64,000 nucleotides of DNA from Cylindrotheca closterium. Its lineage: Eukaryota > Bacillariophyta > Bacillariophyceae > Bacillariales > Bacillariaceae. How positions within the stretch are numbered: position 1 is the first letter of the stretch; every line of letters begins with the position of its first letter. Under the pieces are notes generated by a model that saw nothing but the letters and a program-made list of their open reading frames with translations, had not been told where the DNA came from and made no database searches. The DNA lies in contig CAKOGP040001224.1 of NCBI GenBank assembly GCA_933822405.4, positions 389,552 to 453,551 on the forward strand. The letters run 5' to 3'. Positions 29,101-41,900 of this stretch are shown here, piece after piece. Both the position numbers and the translations under genes were made by a program.

Positions 29101-31512
29101 TGCTACATCTCCTCCATCCGATTACTTTCTCGGCTTCAAGTCCCCTGGTACACAGGTATGAATTTTCGCCCCCAACGTTGCTTTTTGTTGAGTTTTGTTC
29201 TGACTTCATTGTTGCTGTAGATATGGAGCCGTCTGCGACTCGCAGGTCTTGAAACCCAACGACTTTACTCGGTCAACACCAACAAGGTGATGATCAAAGT
29301 GAGATGCCCAGAAGATCGACTGACTGATGTTGCTGAAGTACTCCGTCTACATTTGAAGACCAAAGATGGGGGATTTGCACCGTTCCGAGAAGACACTGCA
29401 ACTCATTTTGTTCCCAAGGAGGATATGCTTGATGTTCCTGCAATTTACCAAGGGAAAATGGCGTCGCTGTTGGGTTCAAAAGATCGCCAAACCATCATCG
29501 ACTTTATCATCGGTTCTCGAATTAGAGATTCTGGTGCTGAATTGGCACAAACCTCCGATCTTGGAAAGATGATTCAATCAAGGGTACCGCTACATATGCC
29601 CCATAAATTGGAAGCTCTCTACAACGTTTGGGTGACATACTGGAAACGTGAGAATTGGACAGGCAAAGACTGGACCGGTCTAACAGATGACGATGACACG
29701 GTGCATAGTGAATATGGTGGGGAACCAAGACGAATCGAGGACAAGTTTGTCCCAGGCGGTTTAACAAGATTTTTGTTTGGTGCCTTCCATCAACCTCTGG
29801 ACGCAATTGAAGAATACCTTGGCGAACAGGTTGCTTTCTATTTTGCCTGGTTGGAACACTGCTCGTGGCACTTGTTAGTAATGACAGTCCTCGGTTTGAT
29901 TGTCACTGCGTGTCAGCTTTCCAGTAGCGATTTTGACCATTGGATCCGCCCCTATTTCGCAGTGGCAGTTATGATTTGGACTTTCATGGTGCTGATCAAC
30001 TGGCGTAAGAGAAATAGCTATCTTGCACATCGATGGGGAAGCTTGGACGTGAAGGTCCAAGAAACACCAAGACCCGAATTCTATGGGGACTATGTCATCG
30101 ATGAGATCACGCAAGAATGGGTGGTCAAATATCCAGCATGGAAGAGATGGATCAAATACTTGATAAGCGTTCCGATTTCCCTTCTCTTTACGATTTCGGT
30201 GATGATTCTAATTTTGAATGTGCATGCGAACCGGGATCTTCAGATGGCAAATTACGTTGAACGGCTATCAAATCCTGATGTAGAACGCTTTCAGTTTGAG
30301 TGGAAACTCAGTCATATTGGTCAGAAGGCACCTATTATTGAGATCCCGATCACAAGGGAACTGCTTCTTGATCGGCATTTTTGGGTTGCTCTTGGGGCTT
30401 TGCCGGTGATGCTTGGCCTCTCCATTCCACTAATGAATGTGCTTTTGATGATGGTGGCAAACAAGCTCACTAGTTTTGAGAACTACCGAACTGAATCTGA
30501 GTACAGAACTCATTTGGTGATCAAGGTGTTCAGTTTTCGTTTTGCTAGTCAGTTTGGCACCGTATACTATTATGCTGCAGTTTCTCAAGGCTCACGTGGA
30601 GCTATCGAGAACGGGGTCATTCGTATGGGCACCAGTCTCATCATGTACACGACCATCTCATATTATTGGAACATCATTCTGCAGGTCTATTTCTTTATGC
30701 TCATTCGGAATATTCGACACTTCTTCTACAAGAAGAAGTTACAAAAGGAACTTCGAAATATAGAGATCGAAGAAGAGCTCTTGGACAATAGCAAAGCTTC
30801 TGATGTTGCTGCACATGAAATGAAGCTAATAAACAAACGTATGCTTCTGGATCAAGCACAGGACGACGCATGGTTCGAGGTAATGCGTCCAGGGCATGAT
30901 AGCTTTCCTGAGTACATCACTTCTGTGCTCCAGTTTTCGATGGTCGCTTGCTTCAGTGTAGTCTTGCCCATTACACCGCTGTTCGTCTTGATAAATTATC
31001 TCATGAGCATGCGTTTCGATGCCTACAAAATCTGCCGTGGAAGACAACGACCTTTGTCACAGAAGACTGGAGGAATGGGAATTTGGGAAGACTTGCTGCA
31101 TATTGTCGCCGTTGTTGCAGTACTTACCAATTGTACTCTGATTGCTTTCACGAATTCTGATTTCATCGACTTGACAAAGAGAGTCGGTAGCATGGGAATT
31201 TTTGTGATTGTCGTTGGTTGGGAGCATTTGATGCTGTTGATCAAGTACGTAATGCAGTCAGTGATTTCTCCGCATCCGAAATCAGTGAGAGATAAGCTTA
31301 AGAGTGAACAGCATCAGCAGGAGACAGAAAGATACTCAGCAATGAGATTGAAAAACGGTATCAAGAAGACAGCATCTCAACGATCCCTTTTCAGACGAGC
31401 AAAGAGAGAAAAGAGTGACGATGAATGCGCATCACTTTTATCGAACGACTGCGCAACTCCAGAAATTGACGCATTCGAAGACGAAAGCCAGCGTTCACTG
31501 TACAGTTGCTAG
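26114..31512 (+). CDS. anoctamin/TMEM16-family membrane protein with very long N-terminus
   Basis: Two exons, 26114..29155 and 29221..31512, phase 0, 65-nt intron (CAG|GTATGA...GCTGTAG); 1777 residues. The second exon holds the TMEM16 body: ALYNVWVTYWKRENW, FGAFHQPLDAIEEYLGEQVAFYFAWLEHCSWHLL, RKRNSYLAHRWGSLDV and the later membrane segments, about eight to ten between residues 1228 and 1690. Family members are Ca2+-activated chloride channels or phospholipid scramblases, in plasma or inner membranes. The first 1000 residues are mostly polar and Ser/Thr-rich (for example STDQSKGSRPSFLTSNTDIQ) with some folded-looking parts near 345-480 and 690-1000. This is much longer than animal anoctamins (about 900-1000 in total). 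Whether it is a channel or a scramblase cannot be told. Confidence 0.85.
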
Positions 31513-31642
31513 GTTTATTGAAAACCACATGAATACGCTTGAATACATTTGGAACATACACAAATTTTAATGTAACAAAAAGTAACAGAAGATTGATAGA
31601 TGACATGGTCATATAGGTAGCGCCGCATCCTACTCAAACGAA

Positions 31643-33771
31643 TTAGAATAGTCCAAGTACATCCCCCGTTTCTAGATCAACATCAACATCATAGAATCCA
31701 GGGCGCGTTGGAAGACCTGGGATGGTCATAATGTCTCCGCATATTGGATACAAGAAGCCTGCACCGGCACAGCTTCGAATTTCTCGTACTGTAATACGAT
31801 GACCAGTGGGGACACCCTTGGCCGATGGGTCGCAACTGAAGCTGTATTGAGTCTTGGCGATGCAGATTGGAAGGTTACCAAAGCCAGATTTTTCGTATTG
31901 CATGACTTGCTTGTTTGCTAATTCGGAAAAGTCCACTCCGTCAGCTCCGTAGATTTCCTTACTGATAATTTCCACTTTTTCCTTGATACTCTTGTTCACG
32001 TCGTACAAGAACTTGAAGGCTTCGTCGTCACAAGCCTTACAAGCAGCAACGACAGCCTTGGCCAAGTTCTCGGCACCGGCACCACCCTCAGCCCAGTGAT
32101 TTGATAAGACCGCGTCAAAGGCCCCGGCCGCCATGGAAGCTTCTTTGACGGTTTCAATTTCTTTGTCAGTATCTGTCTTGAACTTGTTGACGGCAACGAC
32201 GACATTGACGCCGAACTTCTTGGCATTTTCGATATGCTTTTGTAGATTGCAGCAACCCTTGGCCAACAATTCAACATTTTCTTCAGTGTATTCCTTTTGC
32301 AGAGGCTTTCCGGCAGATACTGGAGGACCGCCACCATGCATCTTCAAGGCTCGGACAGTAGCAACGATGACAGCAGCCTTTGGTTTCAAACCACTGTATC
32401 GGCATTTGATCTGCAGAATAGAAAATCATTGATAAGCGACCAACATCTGCTATAGGTATATTTGTCCTTGGATAATGATAGTCAAAACTTACATTGAAGA
32501 ATTTTTCCATACCAATATCAGCTCCGAAACCAGCTTCTGTGACGCAGTATCCATCCTTTCCAACCAACTTTAATGCAATTTCGTCAGCAACGATAGACGA
32601 GTTTCCAGTGGCAATATTGGCAAATGGCCCAGCATGCACCATCACTGGAGTTCGCTCAACCGTTTGCATGAGCGTGGGCATGATAGCATCTTTCATGAGG
32701 ACGGTCAATGCACCACCACATCCAAGATCATCGGCAGTGACTGGCGTTCCAGCCCGAGAGTACCCGACAACCATGGCTCCAAGCTTCTCTCTCATGTCAG
32801 CCAAGTCTTTAGATAAAGCCAAAACAGCCATGACCTCGGAGGCAACAGTAATATCAAATCCAGTTTGTCGATCATGTTGCAGACGCTCGCCCTCCTTCTC
32901 CTTGGACTTGACCGTCTCCTTGGAACCTTGACCAACCGTCAAACAACGAAGGTGGCGATCACAGGTGTCCAAAACACGTTGCCAAGTGACGGCGGAAGGA
33001 TCAATATCCAGTCGAGCAAAGGCACTCTTTTCTTCAGCGGTAAAGTCACTGGGGTTTTTGTCGGGATCAATACCCAACTTTTTCAAACGACGTTTCATAA
33101 CAGGAGAAACGTCCTTGCCATCAGGACACAGCCGTCGGAAGAGGGCTTCGTCGGATTGAGAAGCTTCATGAAACATGCGAGTCTCCAAGGCAGCAGCCAA
33201 CAAGTTATTAGCTGCAGTGACTGCATGAATGTCTCCAGTCAAGTGCAGATTGAATTCTTCCATTGGAACCACTTGGGCGTAACCTCCACCAGCAGCTCCT
33301 CCCTTGATTCCAAAGGTTGGCCCCTGACTAGGTTGACGAATGCAAGCAATGGTCTTTTTCCCTAGAATGGCTCCCAAACCTTGTGCTAGACCAATCGTAG
33401 TGGTTGACTTCCCTTCTCCCAATGGAGTTGGGTTGATACCTGTAACAACTACGTAATTACCATTTGGTTGATCCTTTCGGCTTTCTCGCGCTGATAGAGG
33501 GACCTTGGCCTTGGCAATTCCCCATTGAATCACTTCATCGTCTGTTAGTCCGACCCTACAGGTAGGAACAGTCACTGATTTTGAGACCTTTGTCGAATAT
33601 CTTGATCCGAAGACACCAATTTGTTGAAGTCCTGACAACTTACTGTTTCCCGACTTCGGCAATGGGAAGTAGGCCAACCTCCTTGACAATCTGTTGACTA
33701 ACTTCAATATCACTGGGAACTGGAGTCTTGCAAGCTAGTTTGGGGTATCCTAATGCGTTAAGACTAGTCAT
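31643..33771 (-). CDS. FTHFS: formate--tetrahydrofolate ligase (10-formyl-THF synthetase)
   Basis: Three exons: 33771..33644, 33555..32493, 32410..31643; 1959 nt, 652 residues. Exon 1 supplies the expected N-terminus ([20 protein letters not shown]) and the join gives [23 protein letters not shown]. The ATP loop TPLGEGKST is at about 86-94, followed by the family blocks [47 protein letters not shown] and [19 protein letters not shown] (a eukaryotic-type insert) and [20 protein letters not shown]. The enzyme makes 10-formyl-THF from formate, ATP and THF. It is monofunctional: no dehydrogenase/cyclohydrolase part is attached. No strong targeting peptide is visible. The palindrome GTACCGGTAC lies 2 bp upstream of the ATG. 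Confidence 0.95.
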
Positions 33772-33772
33772 G

Positions 33773-33782
33773 GTACCGGTAC
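33773..33782. promoter_or_regulatory. palindrome GTACCGGTAC next to the FTHFS start
   Basis: Exact 10-bp palindrome ending 2 bp before the FTHFS start codon on the minus strand, within the 282-bp divergent region shared with the RUS gene. The same decamer occurs at 11377, 11413 and 45166, always intergenic. Confidence 0.5.
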
Positions 33783-34053
33783 GAGTATTCAATTTTGGAG
33801 ACTACCAGGTACTGCATGTGTGACGAAGATCAGGGATTGATGACGGATGTCAGCATTTCTTTTTTGAAACTTAAAAGTTGGAACGCTTGACAGACCATGA
33901 TTCGTGATTGAAGCGTGACCAAAAGAGATAAAACATTTCGATGACACTCAGAATGCTCATGGAGGAAGCAAGACAAAGCAGAAGAATCAGCTGTAACAAG
34001 ATCGAAGTAGAGGAAGATTCTTTTGGGATGGATACGAATGAAGCAAGGGAAAA

Positions 34054-35632
34054 ATGAAATTCAGAATACGAGAATATGACAAAGGTCCAGATGGTGATTC
34101 CAAGACACCTGACAAGGAATCCTTCCACTCTGAGTATATTCTGTTTACTACAAACGACAACGAAGTATCATCCACAGTGACAACCAAATCAAGATACTTC
34201 TACGAGAGCCTGAATATCACCAAAGTTCTGTCTGATCTGTTTCTTCCGATTGGATATCCAGATTCGGTTGACAAATCGTACTTGCCGTATCAATTGTACG
34301 ATGGATTGCAGGGATTGTGTAGTTATTGGAGAGGAGTGGTATCCACCAAGGCTGTCCTAGAAGCTTCGGGGGTAGGGAATTCCGAAGCCACGGCCTTTAG
34401 TGCAGCCATTCAATGGGCACTGAGGGATGGAACCGGAATGATCGGTGGATTAGTATTTTCGTATGTTTGCAGTTCTTATTTCGATACCCATGTTAAGGTA
34501 CGTAAGATTGTAATTTTTTTGGCGGGGCGGGGGTTATTGTGATTGGTGTAGCGGATCGGATGATATACTCAAATGCATCTTTCTTCTGTACCAGGAATTT
34601 CGTTTGTTTGCTGATGTCATTAACGATGTGGCTTTGACACTCGACATGTTTGCCCCAATTGCACCAGCCGAGTACAGCTTGTTCATTCTGTCTTTGTCCA
34701 CCTTTTGCAAAACTATGTGTGGCATGTCTGCTGGGGCCACCAAGGGACGTATTACCCAACACTTTGCTAGCGACAACGGCAACATGGCCGATCTCACGGC
34801 CAAGGAGTCGACGCAAGAAACTTTGGTGAGTCTGTTGGGAATGATTGGGGGTGTCTATGTAGCTAGATGGCTGGAGGATGCTCCAATAAGCGTCACCTGG
34901 TGGATATTCTGGTTTTTGACGGCGGTGCATGTATGGGCGAACTACAAGGGTGTCATGATTATCAAATTGGCAACACTCAACCCTGAGCGGACGGATGGAT
35001 TGTTCCGAGACATTGTCCAGACCCTTGTTGACAACCATGACGGTGGAAACGATATGGACGAAGGGAAACTACAAGCAATCGTACAACGGGCTCCGTCACC
35101 AGATACCGTATCGGAGTCATTGCTTCATTCCACTTGGACTCTTTTCTTTCCACGCCTAGTCTTATCCAAACCACTGATCTTGAAATATTTGGACTGTATA
35201 CAAGCCTTCCAACAAGAATCCTATATCTTGGGATATGGAGGAGGTCGAAGAATCTACATTTGGCTAGGTGTGGACGCAAGGAAAGTTGATAGATTACAGG
35301 GCTATGTTCATGCTATGCTGATTCGTGGACTATTAGATCAAGGAAAAGAGTGGAGTGTGGAACTTGTTCAAAGGTATGTGGGTATCAACGCTTCACTTTT
35401 ATTCCTGAGTTTGGATTTTCTCAGCTGAAATCGTGATGCTATTCGTACGCTTGTACACGATAGGTCGTTGGTTCATGTAAAGCAACTGTTCCATGTGAGA
35501 CATCCACTACGAGGACAATCAAAATACTCATTACTCAGCTGCCTCGAGGACAAGGGTTGGGATTTTCATAGCAGACTGTACTTGGGTTACACTGATGCAC
35601 GAATAGAGTGGTCAAATATCAAAGAAGATTGA
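34054..35632 (+). CDS. RUS-family (ROOT UVB SENSITIVE, DUF647) protein
   Basis: Three exons: 34054..34497, 34595..35373, 35464..35632; phases agree and give 463 residues. DUF647 signatures are present in order: FLPIGYPDSVDKSYLPYQLYDGLQ, the GV(V)STKAVLEASGVG region, AIQWALRDGTGMIGGLVFSY, FRLFADVINDVALTLDM, and MSAGATKGRITQHFA followed by GNMADLTAKESTQETLVSLLGM. Plant RUS1/RUS2 act in plastid-linked UV-B response and root growth; animal and algal members are of unclear biochemical role. Several membrane-like segments are visible. Divergent from FTHFS. The last exon was placed from splice motif and frame only. Confidence 0.88.
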
Positions 35633-36011
35633 GCATTCTGTAGTGTGTGGAATAGTAGAAGCGTACGAATTATAATAGAAGAAAGACTGAACAACGGAAG
35701 CTTTCTTTTTTCTTCGGATTCAAAAACAATCTGGCTTTTTGTGAATACCATGGAGAGAGTAGCCAGCCAATGAATATTTCACTAGGAAATTTCTTTGCTA
35801 GTAGTTTAGCCCGTTACAACTGCAGTTAATTAACGTGAAATTTTTTTGTCGGACTTGAGATCCATGTGACGGGGTCGAGCCCACTCGTTTCCAGCTTTTG
35901 AGGTTTTCATGTTCCGACAATTCATTTTTTTGGCCACCGACACCATCCAAGCTTTTGTTCCGCCGGAAACGTTGCTGAAGAGGAAACACCAAAGAGGTTA
36001 AATAGATCAGT
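35633..36011. other. intergenic region between the RUS and BTB genes
   Basis: This 379-bp A/T-richer stretch separates two same-strand genes. No repeat, RNA gene or ORF is supported. Confidence 0.5.
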
Positions 36012-37802
36012 ATGATTGCTGTGCAAAATCCTGTTATTCATGATCTCTGGGAAGCAATTCACGATGACGAAATGTCAGATATATCGCTGATAGGACATGA
36101 TGGAGAAGTTCGTGCAAATAGATTCATCTTAGCGGCGCGCTCCAAGGTTCTAAAGAAGATGTTATACGGACCCTTTTTGGAGTCTCAGTCTACAGAAATT
36201 CCAATGTACGAATATGAAAAGATAATCTTGGAGGCCGTGGTGGAGTTTTGCTGCAAAAACGAGATCTCCAAGTTCCGTTTGTACATTCACCGGAATGCTC
36301 TGTCAGCTCGGCGCCTTGTTCGATTATTCAAAGCAGCAGACTATCTACAATTGACCGGGCTTGCAAAACTGGTAGCCCAAATGGCCCATAATCTGACTAC
36401 GCGATATCCTCCTCTAGCATGCGCAGTCTACGACGAAGCAGATTATGACAACAAGGTTTCGAACGATTCCCTGATGATGATTCAATGCCGTCCTTATGTG
36501 ACACTGCCTCCGGATGATGATACAGGTGGTGGCGTGGATCAGCTATCGGAAATAAAGCTTCTCACAATTTACAAGGACAAGGAAGTCAAAGCAAGCGAAC
36601 TTTTCCTATTCGAAATGCTACAGAAGTGGAGAGAACATTCAGAATCCGCAAATGCCACTGATGTTGCCAAGATATGTGGCGCCTTCATTCAGCTGGAAAA
36701 TATTGAACCACAAGATTTGCTTGGGGTAGTGATGAAGTCTGACTTTTGTTCTCAGAAGCAAATCACCGATGCAATCACACGACAGGCTTTGCGGGCATCT
36801 CAAAACAAAGTATGGTCTCTGTCGTCACGAGGTCGACCAAACATTGAACGGATTCTGGTTGAGGGTGCTGGAAGCAAGGACTCGAACGGGATTTATTACA
36901 AAATTGAAGGGCTTTCGAATGGAGAACTGTACTCCAAGAGGGAAGTCGCTTGTGGCCAACAGCATGTATATACGTTATCGGTTTCTGTCAACAAAGATAA
37001 TTCAACAGTTGAATGTCGCATCTTCTGCTCCAAGCTTCTCACTCATGGCGGCACTATGAAGATGATAAAGACAAGACCTTGTGATCCCACTTTCCAGCCT
37101 ATTCTTCAGATCACTCGAATGTCTGAAGAGACCATCGACGAACAAAAGATTACTGTGGTATGTCAAAGAAATGCATTAAAATGTCTGTCAAAGTCCGTCC
37201 CGCCACTTTTCTAACCCAGTTGCTTCTCAAACGATGCATAGTTACAAGTGTCTGACGGTGAAAACTTCATCGCTGTCACATTGACACCACGTTTCAATAC
37301 TGCTAAAAAGTACAAAGAATTAGGCCAGAACACACTCATCAAGGTTCTTGGTTTTGAAAGAACCATGAGGGATGGAAAGACGTCATTCCAAATCAACAAA
37401 CTTTGTATCATCAGTCAGGATCCAGGACATCGATTTGGTAACCCAGTACACTACTTTGATGTCTATGATGATGTTGAAGATGATGATGCGGCCTCGATAG
37501 TTCAAAGGAACATTGAGCCAATCGAGAATGAAATCTATCAAAATCTCTTAAGAGTGCCGCCAGTACCAGCCGAGGCGAAAGGTGACAAAGCACTTCTAGA
37601 GCTGTACTCCTGTCAGTATCCATTGAATGAAAAGCCAGTTGACTCAAAGATCCCAAACATAGGATGGCAGATCGATAGCCAGGGCATTGCTCCAGGCCCC
37701 AGGTGCCGATGGATTCCTTCCCCACAGAAGGAACCAGAAACAGCTTCCATGAGTGCAAATGTGAAAACAGCAGCAATTGCTGGATCTAGCTCTTATTTAT
37801 AA
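36012..37802 (+). CDS. BTB-BACK protein with C-terminal RPA70N-like segment
   Basis: Two exons, 36012..37157 and 37242..37802, phase 0, 84-nt intron; 568 residues. Residues about 10-120 are a BTB/POZ domain (DDEMSDISLIGHDGEVRANR, FILAARSKVLKKMLYGPF, FKAADYLQLTGLAKLV), followed by a BACK-like helical region (about 185-260). About 275-350 is a beta-rich module with VEGAGSKDSNGIYYKIEGL. The C-terminal part, created by splicing, reads FQPILQITRM...ITVLQVSDGENFIAVTLTPRFN, closely resembling the N-terminal OB fold of the replication protein A large subunit. BTB proteins often serve as Cullin-3 substrate adaptors, so an RPA70N-like end could bind DNA-repair partners. That role is inference. Confidence 0.75.
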
Positions 37803-37935
37803 TTGTCAGTACATATCCAATATTACTCTTTTCCCAAAAATTCGACCTGTTCGATTGATGACGAAGACTTTCACCATGAGTTGTCATATTTTACTGTACC
37901 TTCCAGGTTTGCTTTCATTGAATGAATCTAATACC

Positions 37936-38855
37936 ATGATACCGATGCAAAAGAAGACACTGAAGATAGTTATTGTGGGAGACTCAGGGTAGGTTTTCCC
38001 GATTTCTATCTTAAACTGGAATTTTAAACAGTGGAAAGCCTACGCCGCCAAACTATGTCCTGACTCATGCATTCACTCACCACATATTCCGCCTTTCAAT
38101 ATTCAGGGTCGGAAAGACGTCCTTGATGAATAGATATTCATCTGGGAAATTCACTGGGCAATACAAAGCGACAATCGGAGCCGACTTTTTGACAAGGGAT
38201 AATGTAGTTGTCGCTGATTACTATGGAATAAATCATTTGGTGACACTTCAGATCTGGGATACAGCTGGACAGGAAAGGTTCAACTCACTTGGGACTGGAT
38301 TCTACCGAGGAGCCGATGCCTGTCTTCTAGTTTATGATATCACCGACCCGCACAGCTTCGACAATTTAAATCACTGGAGACAACAATTTTTGGAAAAGGT
38401 CGGTGGTGGACTGATGGGACTGACAGACTCATCAGGGACCTTCCCCTTCGTTGTTTTGGGCAACAAATCTGATAAGGTACGCATTGTTTCTCGTCGGTTG
38501 GCGCCTCAGTTTCTTCTACATGTGCACTAATTTCCTACCGAAAAATTGTTTCCATCGCAATATGTAGGCGATGGAAAGACTCGTTGCTCCTGAACAAGCC
38601 GAGGAATGGTGCCGCAACGCCTCAGGAGCAACAATCATGGGGAGTCAACCACTGCCACATTTTGAGACGTCTGCAAAAACGTCAGAGAACGTCGAGGATG
38701 TCTTTGTGGAAGCTGCACGGAGAGCCTTGATTTATGAGGATTATAAGAAGAGGTCACAGCCACAGTTGTTCATCCCTCCAGCGCAAGAACCAATTGATTT
38801 GAGGCATCAGACTAGTTCAGTCAGAATTGAGAACCATGAACCTTGTTGCCAGTAG
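37936..38855 (+). CDS. RAB7: Rab7-type small GTPase
   Basis: Three exons: 37936..37988, 38107..38476, 38568..38855; 236 residues. G-box motifs are intact: G1 GDSGVGKTS (made by the first splice), switch [13 protein letters not shown]3 [10 protein letters not shown]4 GNKSD, G5 ETSAK, with a C-terminal -CCQ prenylation end. The effector region and [13 protein letters not shown] match Rab7, which directs late endosome to vacuole/lysosome traffic. It is about 30 residues longer than usual, through small insertions near [12 protein letters not shown] and before the ETSAK box. The frame is open upstream to 37777, but the Rab N-terminus is best matched from 37936 or the Met three codons later. Confidence 0.92.
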
Positions 38856-38979
38856 GCATCCACTGGTATCAGTGATAGTTGTTAATGATAGATCCAGTTT
38901 ACATGATTGGTGAAAAGTTAATGTTACATCTATATAAAATAACTTTCTAAATGTTAGAGTTAGCTTCAATTCGACTGGA

Positions 38980-41900
38980 TTACTCTTCTATTTCTACCAA
39001 CAAATCGTCCCCCTCTACTTTGTCTCCGACATTGACAGTGACCCGTGTCACAACTCCGGAAGATGTAGCTGGGATCGAAGTTTCCATCTTCATGGCAGAC
39101 AAGGTAGCGACGGTGTCTCCTTCTTGGATGACATCTCCTGGCTTTACCTTGACGCCAACGATGACACCAGGCATTGGGCTTCCGACAGTTCCTGGGGCTC
39201 CGGCCTTTTCTCGAACAGTGCCTTCAGTTTGGACACTGCTATCGGTGACGGAAATATATGTTTGTTCTCCGTTGACTTCGAATAGGACAACTCGTGTTCC
39301 GTCTTCGTTGACATCAGAAATGGAGGCAAGCTTGACGGAGAGCGCCTTTCCTGGTCCCATATCGAGCTCGATTTCTTGACCGATGTTCATGGGATTGAGG
39401 AAGACGCGAGTAGGCAATGTTTCGACGTCGCCGTAAATGGACTCGTACTCCTTCCATTCAGTGAAAACATTGGGGTACAGGGCGTAAGAAAGGAGATCCT
39501 TCTCGTTGATGTATTTCTCGCCGTACTTGGATACAAGAGCTGCGCGTTCCTTATCAAAGTCGTAGCTGCCCAAGGAAGCACCCGGTCGGCCTTCGATAGG
39601 GTCGAGTCCACGTCCCTTAAGAACCTTGGAGCGAAGAGGCTCAGGGAAGCCACCTGGTGGAATACCAATATCTCCTCTCAAAAAGTTGACAACAGAATCT
39701 GGGAAGGCAAGAGTTTCGGCTTGTTCCAAGACATCAGCAGGCTCCAAGTTTTGGGCCACCATGAATTGAGCCAAGTCCCCAACAACCTTGGAGGAAGGAG
39801 TGACCTTTGGAATGTCTCCCAAAACAATGTTGGCTTGTGCGTATTTCTTCTTGATTTCGGGCCACTTCTCGGTAAGTCCCAACTGCTTGGATTGGAAGAG
39901 GAGGTTGGTGTATTGTCCTCCTGGGATTTCGTGTTGGTAGACATCCGAAGATCCACTGAGCTGACCAGATTCGAAAGGAGCGTACAAAGAGCGGACATTT
40001 TCCCAGTACTATATTTGAAGAGCAAGCAAAATGTGTCAGCCTTCATACGTCTGCATTATAATCTCTTTCATGGCGATCTTCTGACTTACAGTGTTCAATG
40101 GTCCGAGTTGAGCAGGGTCCAAACCAGTATCGATACCAGTTCCCTTCATGTTAGAAACAATGGCTCCAAGAGACGGTTGAGAAGTCATACCAGACATGGC
40201 GTCAATTGCTCCATCGACAACATCAGCACCAGCATGAGCGGCGGCCAACATAGAAGCAACACCAGATCCAGCGGTATCGTGGGTGTGGACGTGGATGGGG
40301 ACGTCGGGGAATTCTTTGCGAAGGGCACTGACCAGCATGGTGGTGGCCTGGGGGGTTAGAAGGCCAGCCATGTCCTTGATGGCAATGGCGTGGGATCCCA
40401 TATCGACCAACTCACGGGCAAGGTTCATGTAGTACTCGAGATTGTATTTTCCCTTGGTAGGATCCGCGACATCACCGGTGTAAGACATGGTTCCCTCAAC
40501 GAATCCACCAGCGGTACCAACAGCGTCAACTCCAAGCTTCAAGTTCTCCAAGTAGTTCAAGGAATCAAAGACACGGAAGACATCAACTCCACTAGACTGG
40601 GCTTGCTTGCAGAACTTGTAAACAACATTGTCGGCGTAGTTGGTGTATCCAACAGCGTTGGCACCACGAAGCAGCATTTGGAATGGAACATCAGGGACCT
40701 TTTCACGTAGGGTCTCAAGACGTTTCCAAGGACATTCGTGAAGGAATCGCATGGCAACATCAAAAGTGGCTCCGCCCCACATCTCCAAAGAGAAAGCATT
40801 GGCCAAGGCCTCATTGGTTGCTTCAGCACAACGAGCAAATTCCTGAGTTCTCATACGGGTAGCAAGCAAGGATTGGTGGGCATCGCGCCAGGTGGTATCA
40901 GTAACAAGGAGTCCTTCGTTTGCGCGGACGGCCTTGGCCATACCTTCAGGTCCCTTCTCCAAGTAAATTTGACGCATATTCTTCTTTGGGGCACCAGGCT
41001 TTGGGGCTGGGATAACAGGTTTGGCAACACTGGACTTGAATTGAGTGGCAAGCTTGGAAGAATCAGCTCCAAGCTCGGTAGGGTGTCCGTTGACGGCGAG
41101 GTTGGCCAAGTATCGCAACAATTGTTCGTCACGGAAGACCTTCCTTGGGTCAGCTTGCTCGTCATTGGCAAATTGCCAGTAAGAGGTGGAGGTTTGCTTC
41201 AATTCAGGATTTTCGTCAATAAAGGCAGTGGTGAGCTTTCCAGCACGGAAATCAGGGTGTTGGAGACAGTTCATCAAGAATGGAATGTTGGTCTTGACAC
41301 CACGGATACGGCACTCTTGAAGAACACGGTTCATGCGGTTCACAGTCTCAATAAAGGTGGATCCACGTGCAGTGTACTTGACCATCATGGAATCAAAGTA
41401 AGGAGTAATAGTCAAACCAGAGTATCCAATACCATCCATACGCACTCCGCATCCAGCCGAGTGACGGTAAACGGAGAGTGTTCCAGTATCGGGAGCAAAA
41501 TCACGTTCTGGATTCTCAGTGGTGACACGACATTGGATGGCAACACCACGAGCAGAAATATTCTCTTGAATCAAACCAACTTCTTCCAAAGTGGCTCCAG
41601 CGGCAATCTTAAGTTGCGATTGGACCAAATCGATTCCAGTGACTTCTTCGGTAACGGTGTGTTCGACTTGAATACGCGGGTTGACTTCGATAAAGTATGG
41701 TCGGTTTTCGGAATCCACAAGAAACTCAACGGTACCAGCATTCTTGTACTTGGCAGCAGAGGTAAGCGCAGTGGCGTAATCGTGCAACTGTCTTCGAAGT
41801 TCCATGGGCAAAGTCCAAGCAGGAGCCATTTCAATGACCTTTTGGTGACGACGTTGGACGGAGCAGTCACGTTCCCACAAATGGACAACATTTCCGGTAC

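Noticed and set aside
39376..40359. 327-codon open frame on the plus strand
   Set aside because: Also antisense to pyruvate carboxylase and spans its intron; no recognisable motif.
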